Of a DNA stretch of 8,295 bases, positions 6,204 to 8,295 are shown piece by piece. The notes under the pieces were generated by a model. That model made no database searches. It was not told where the DNA came from and worked only from the letters and a program-made list of their open reading frames with translations. Within the stretch, counting starts at the first letter, position 1, and the number at the start of each line of letters is the position of its first letter. Source of the stretch: Deltaproteobacteria bacterium (GTDB lineage: Bacteria > Myxococcota_A > UBA9042 > DTJE01). Location: the NCBI GenBank assembly GCA_016784945.1, contig JADHTP010000133.1, positions 1 to 8,295 of the forward strand, given 5' to 3'. The position numbers and the translations under genes are program-made.

Positions 6204-7640
6204 GTGCTGTTCAACTCTATTTCCTTTGCCGTCTTCCTTCCGGTCGTCTTCACGTTGTACTGGCTGCTGAAGCGAAGGGGGCCCCGGACACAGAACCTCC
6301 TGATCATATTGGCCAGTTACGTTTTCTACGGATGGTGGGATTACCGTTTTCTTTCCTTGATCGTCATCAGTTCGGCCGTTGACTACCTGGCGGGAGGCCG
6401 GATTTCACCCGAAACGCGGCCCCGATGGCGCAAGTGCTGGCTGGCGGTCAGCCTGGCGGTGAATCTCGGCGTCCTTGGTTTCTTCAAATACTTCGATTTC
6501 TTTGCACAATCGGCACAGGAACTCATGATGAGTCTGGGGCTGAACCCGGATTTTCCGACACTGAGGATCATCCTGCCGGTGGGCATCAGCTTCTACACCT
6601 TCCAGACACTCAGCTACACCATCGACATCTATCGAAAGAAGACACCGGCCATCAGGGACCCTGTGGCCTTCTTTGCCTTTGTCGCCTTCTTCCCCCAGTT
6701 GGTGGCCGGACCCATCGAGAGGGCGAAGTCGCTGTTGCCCCAGTTCCTGCGCGCGAGGAACTTCGACGGCGTTGCCGCGCGGGATGGCTGCAAGCAGATC
6801 CTGTGGGGCCTGTTCAAGAAGGTGGTCATCGCCGACAGGCTGGCCGGCGTGGCCGACCCGGTATTCGCGGACTACGCCGCCTACAGCGGTGCCGACCAGG
6901 GCATTGCCATCTTTGCCTTTGCCATCCAGATCTACTGTGATTTTTCCGGCTATTCGGACATCGCCATCGGGACCGCGCGGCTGTTCGGCATCAACCTGAT
7001 GCAGAACTTCTCGTTTCCATACTTTTCGCGGGACATTGCCGAGTTCTGGAGGCGATGGCACATCTCCCTGTCCACCTGGTTCAGGGATTACGTCTACGTC
7101 CCCCTGGGAGGCAACAGGAAGGGACTGGCGGTCCGGGCACGCAACGTCATGATCACCTTCCTGGTGAGCGGTCTGTGGCACGGGGCAAACTGGACCTTCG
7201 TGGCCTGGGGCCTGATCCACGGGCTGTTGTTCCTGCCTCTGATGTTGAAGGGCTCACACAAGGCCCACCAGGGGGTGGTGGCCCAGGGACGTCTGCTTCC
7301 ATCTGTACGGGAATTCCTGCAGATGGCAGTGACCTTCGGGTTGACCTCCCTGGCGTGGGTGTTCTTCCGTTCGGAGTCCATCGTCGGGGCCTTCGGATTC
7401 CTGGACCACATGGCGTCATCGGAATGGACCACGCTGTATCTGACGAAGGGGGCTTTCGCCAATGCCCTGCTGGCTGTGGGCCTGCTGGCGGCGGAGTGGA
7501 CCGGGCGGCATCGGCGACATGCCCTGGAGGCCCTGGAGTTTCCCGTGGCCGGAAGATGGGCTGTCTACCTGGGCGTGTCGCTGGCCATCGGTGTGTTGGG
7601 GAAATTCGGGGAAGCCGAGTTCATCTATTTCCAGTTCTGA
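6204..7640 (+). CDS. AlgI-type membrane-bound O-acyltransferase (MBOAT)
   Basis: This multi-pass inner-membrane enzyme is expected to move acyl (usually acetyl) groups across the membrane to an exported polysaccharide, as AlgI does for alginate. I chose the GTG at 6204 (478 residues) because members usually begin MLFNS and a G-rich ribosome-binding site precedes it; GTG at 6195 would add three residues. From 6204, visible landmarks are LYWLL near the N-terminus, NLLIILASYVFYGWWDYRF (about 31-49), GISFYTFQTLSYTIDIYRKK (about 127-146), AGPIER (168-173) and DFSGYSDIAIG (about 246-256). The family's two histidine motifs are RRWHISLSTWFRDYVYVPLGG (His286) and GLWHGANW (His326, the predicted catalytic residue). 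The protein is hydrophobic throughout and ends FIYFQF, a typical AlgI-like C-terminus, so it looks complete and active. The actual polymer is unknown; no alginate genes are in view. It lies 240 bp after the pil block, with the MITE-like element between, and 16 bp before its likely partner. Confidence 0.92.
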   Translation: MLFNSISFAVFLPVVFTLYWLLKRRGPRTQNLLIILASYVFYGWWDYRFLSLIVISSAVDYLAGGRISPETRPRWRKCWLAVSLAVNLGVLGFFKYFDFFAQSAQELMMSLGLNPDFPTLRIILPVGISFYTFQTLSYTIDIYRKKTPAIRDPVAFFAFVAFFPQLVAGPIERAKSLLPQFLRARNFDGVAARDGCKQILWGLFKKVVIADRLAGVADPVFADYAAYSGADQGIAIFAFAIQIYCDFSGYSDIAIGTARLFGINLMQNFSFPYFSRDIAEFWRRWHISLSTWFRDYVYVPLGGNRKGLAVRARNVMITFLVSGLWHGANWTFVAWGLIHGLLFLPLMLKGSHKAHQGVVAQGRLLPSVREFLQMAVTFGLTSLAWVFFRSESIVGAFGFLDHMASSEWTTLYLTKGAFANALLAVGLLAAEWTGRHRRHALEALEFPVAGRWAVYLGVSLAIGVLGKFGEAEFIYFQF

Positions 7641-7656
7641 GGGGAAAGAAGTTTCG

Positions 7657-8295
7657 GTGGTGGTGGTGAAAGACAACGGCATCAAAACCTTCCTTTCCAG
7701 GTTGGCCCGTTTCGTCGGTCTCCTGGTCGTGGCCTGGTTCGTCCTGATGTTTGCAGTGTCCAACCTGGGTGACGCCGTGCAGGAGCCCTTTCGTCGATTC
7801 ACCAACCTGGCCGTGGGCCACTGGCCCACCGGTGGATTTTCCAGGCAGAGATTCGCCGAAATGGAGCAACACGAAAACGTGGATGTGCTGTTCGCGGGGT
7901 CCTCGCACTGCTATCGCACCTTCGACCCGCGATTCTACCGGGACAGGGGGCTCGCGGTGTTCAACATGGGCTCCACGGCACAGACACCCTTGAACGCCTA
8001 CTATCTTCTGGAGGGACGCATCGACCGGCTCAAACCGAAGCTGGTGGTCATGGAGGTCTTCTGGGCGGTTCTTGGCGCGGACGGCACCGAGTCCTTTCTG
8101 GACCTGCTGACCAACGCGCCACTGGACGGGAACCTGGTCCGCATGGGGATCGCCACCGGGAGCCTCCGGTCCGCGACCGCCCTGCTGTCCCGGTGGATGC
8201 GCATCGGCGAACTGGAATCCGGTCCGGTCACCGGGACGGGACACTACGTGGCAGGCGGCTTCGCCGAACGTCGGGAAGGGTTTGTGGGGGACCTT
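7657..8295 (+). CDS. SGNH-like membrane-anchored protein, partner of the MBOAT (3' end outside window)
   Basis: An open frame runs to the right edge without a stop, giving 213 residues. The start lies in four consecutive GTG codons (7657-7668); which one is used cannot be decided. GAGGGG (7639-7644) is a possible, rather distant, ribosome-binding site. A single hydrophobic segment (about residues 18-35) follows a basic N-terminus and should anchor the protein with the rest in the periplasm. Residues 77-91 read VLFAGSSHCYRTFDP, resembling the GxS nucleophile block of SGNH/GDSL hydrolases and of AlgJ/AlgX/DltD-like or DUF1574 proteins, with Ser82 or Ser83 as candidate nucleophile. FNMGSTAQTPLNAYYLL and a KPKLVVMEV strand follow, as in such proteins. 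The later Asp/His motif would lie beyond the window. Its position 16 bp after an AlgI-like gene supports a shared polysaccharide acetylation role. The exact subfamily is unresolved. Confidence 0.78.
   Translation, partial: MVVVKDNGIKTFLSRLARFVGLLVVAWFVLMFAVSNLGDAVQEPFRRFTNLAVGHWPTGGFSRQRFAEMEQHENVDVLFAGSSHCYRTFDPRFYRDRGLAVFNMGSTAQTPLNAYYLLEGRIDRLKPKLVVMEVFWAVLGADGTESFLDLLTNAPLDGNLVRMGIATGSLRSATALLSRWMRIGELESGPVTGTGHYVAGGFAERREGFVGDL

Noticed and set aside
6047..6307. 86-codon antisense open frame spanning the MITE-like element and the acyltransferase start
   Set aside because: It runs across the element boundary and into the acyltransferase coding region, so it cannot be an old conserved gene. 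Its product shows no domain.
7174..7190. TGGCAC resembling the -24 half of a sigma-54 promoter
   Set aside because: It encodes the conserved WHG motif of the acyltransferase and has no matching -12 element at the required spacing.

Overview
The window is about 8.3 kb of GC-rich, densely coding DNA from a Gram-negative bacterium. All recognisable genes are on the + strand. The gene order pilB-pilT-pilC-pilS with a deltaproteobacterial/Myxococcus-style PilT suggests Myxococcota, Acidobacteriota or a related lineage. No rRNA or other taxonomic marker is present, so the phylum is inference only.

Positions 2-5963 form one tight, probably co-transcribed block. It holds the 3' half of pilB (type IV pilus extension ATPase), pilT (retraction ATPase), pilC (inner-membrane platform), a PilS-like six-helix membrane histidine kinase, and a 326-residue protein whose start overlaps the kinase stop by 8 bp. 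That last protein aligns, from memory of the family, with metallo-beta-lactamase/beta-CASP exonucleases of the 'DNA ligase-associated' type. Nearly all of its predicted metal ligands are replaced, so it looks like a catalytically dead pseudonuclease tied to a pilus operon. No pilR regulator or pilA pilin gene follows pilS here.

Positions 5964-6150 are a 187-bp non-coding element with imperfect 22-bp terminal inverted repeats (18 of 22 matching) and a flanking 4-bp direct repeat, CTAA. It has the architecture of a MITE (a miniature, non-autonomous transposable element). It inserted exactly at the stop codon of the pseudonuclease gene. Removing it and one CTAA copy leaves only about 49 bp before the next gene, so the two gene blocks were probably once much closer.

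Positions 6204-8295 hold a complete AlgI-type membrane-bound O-acyltransferase (MBOAT) gene followed by the 5' part of an SGNH-like membrane-anchored protein gene that runs off the window. This pairing is typical of export-linked acetylation of a cell-surface or extracellular polysaccharide. The window thus joins a pilus motility and surface-sensing module to a glycan acetylation module, with a small mobile element at the junction.
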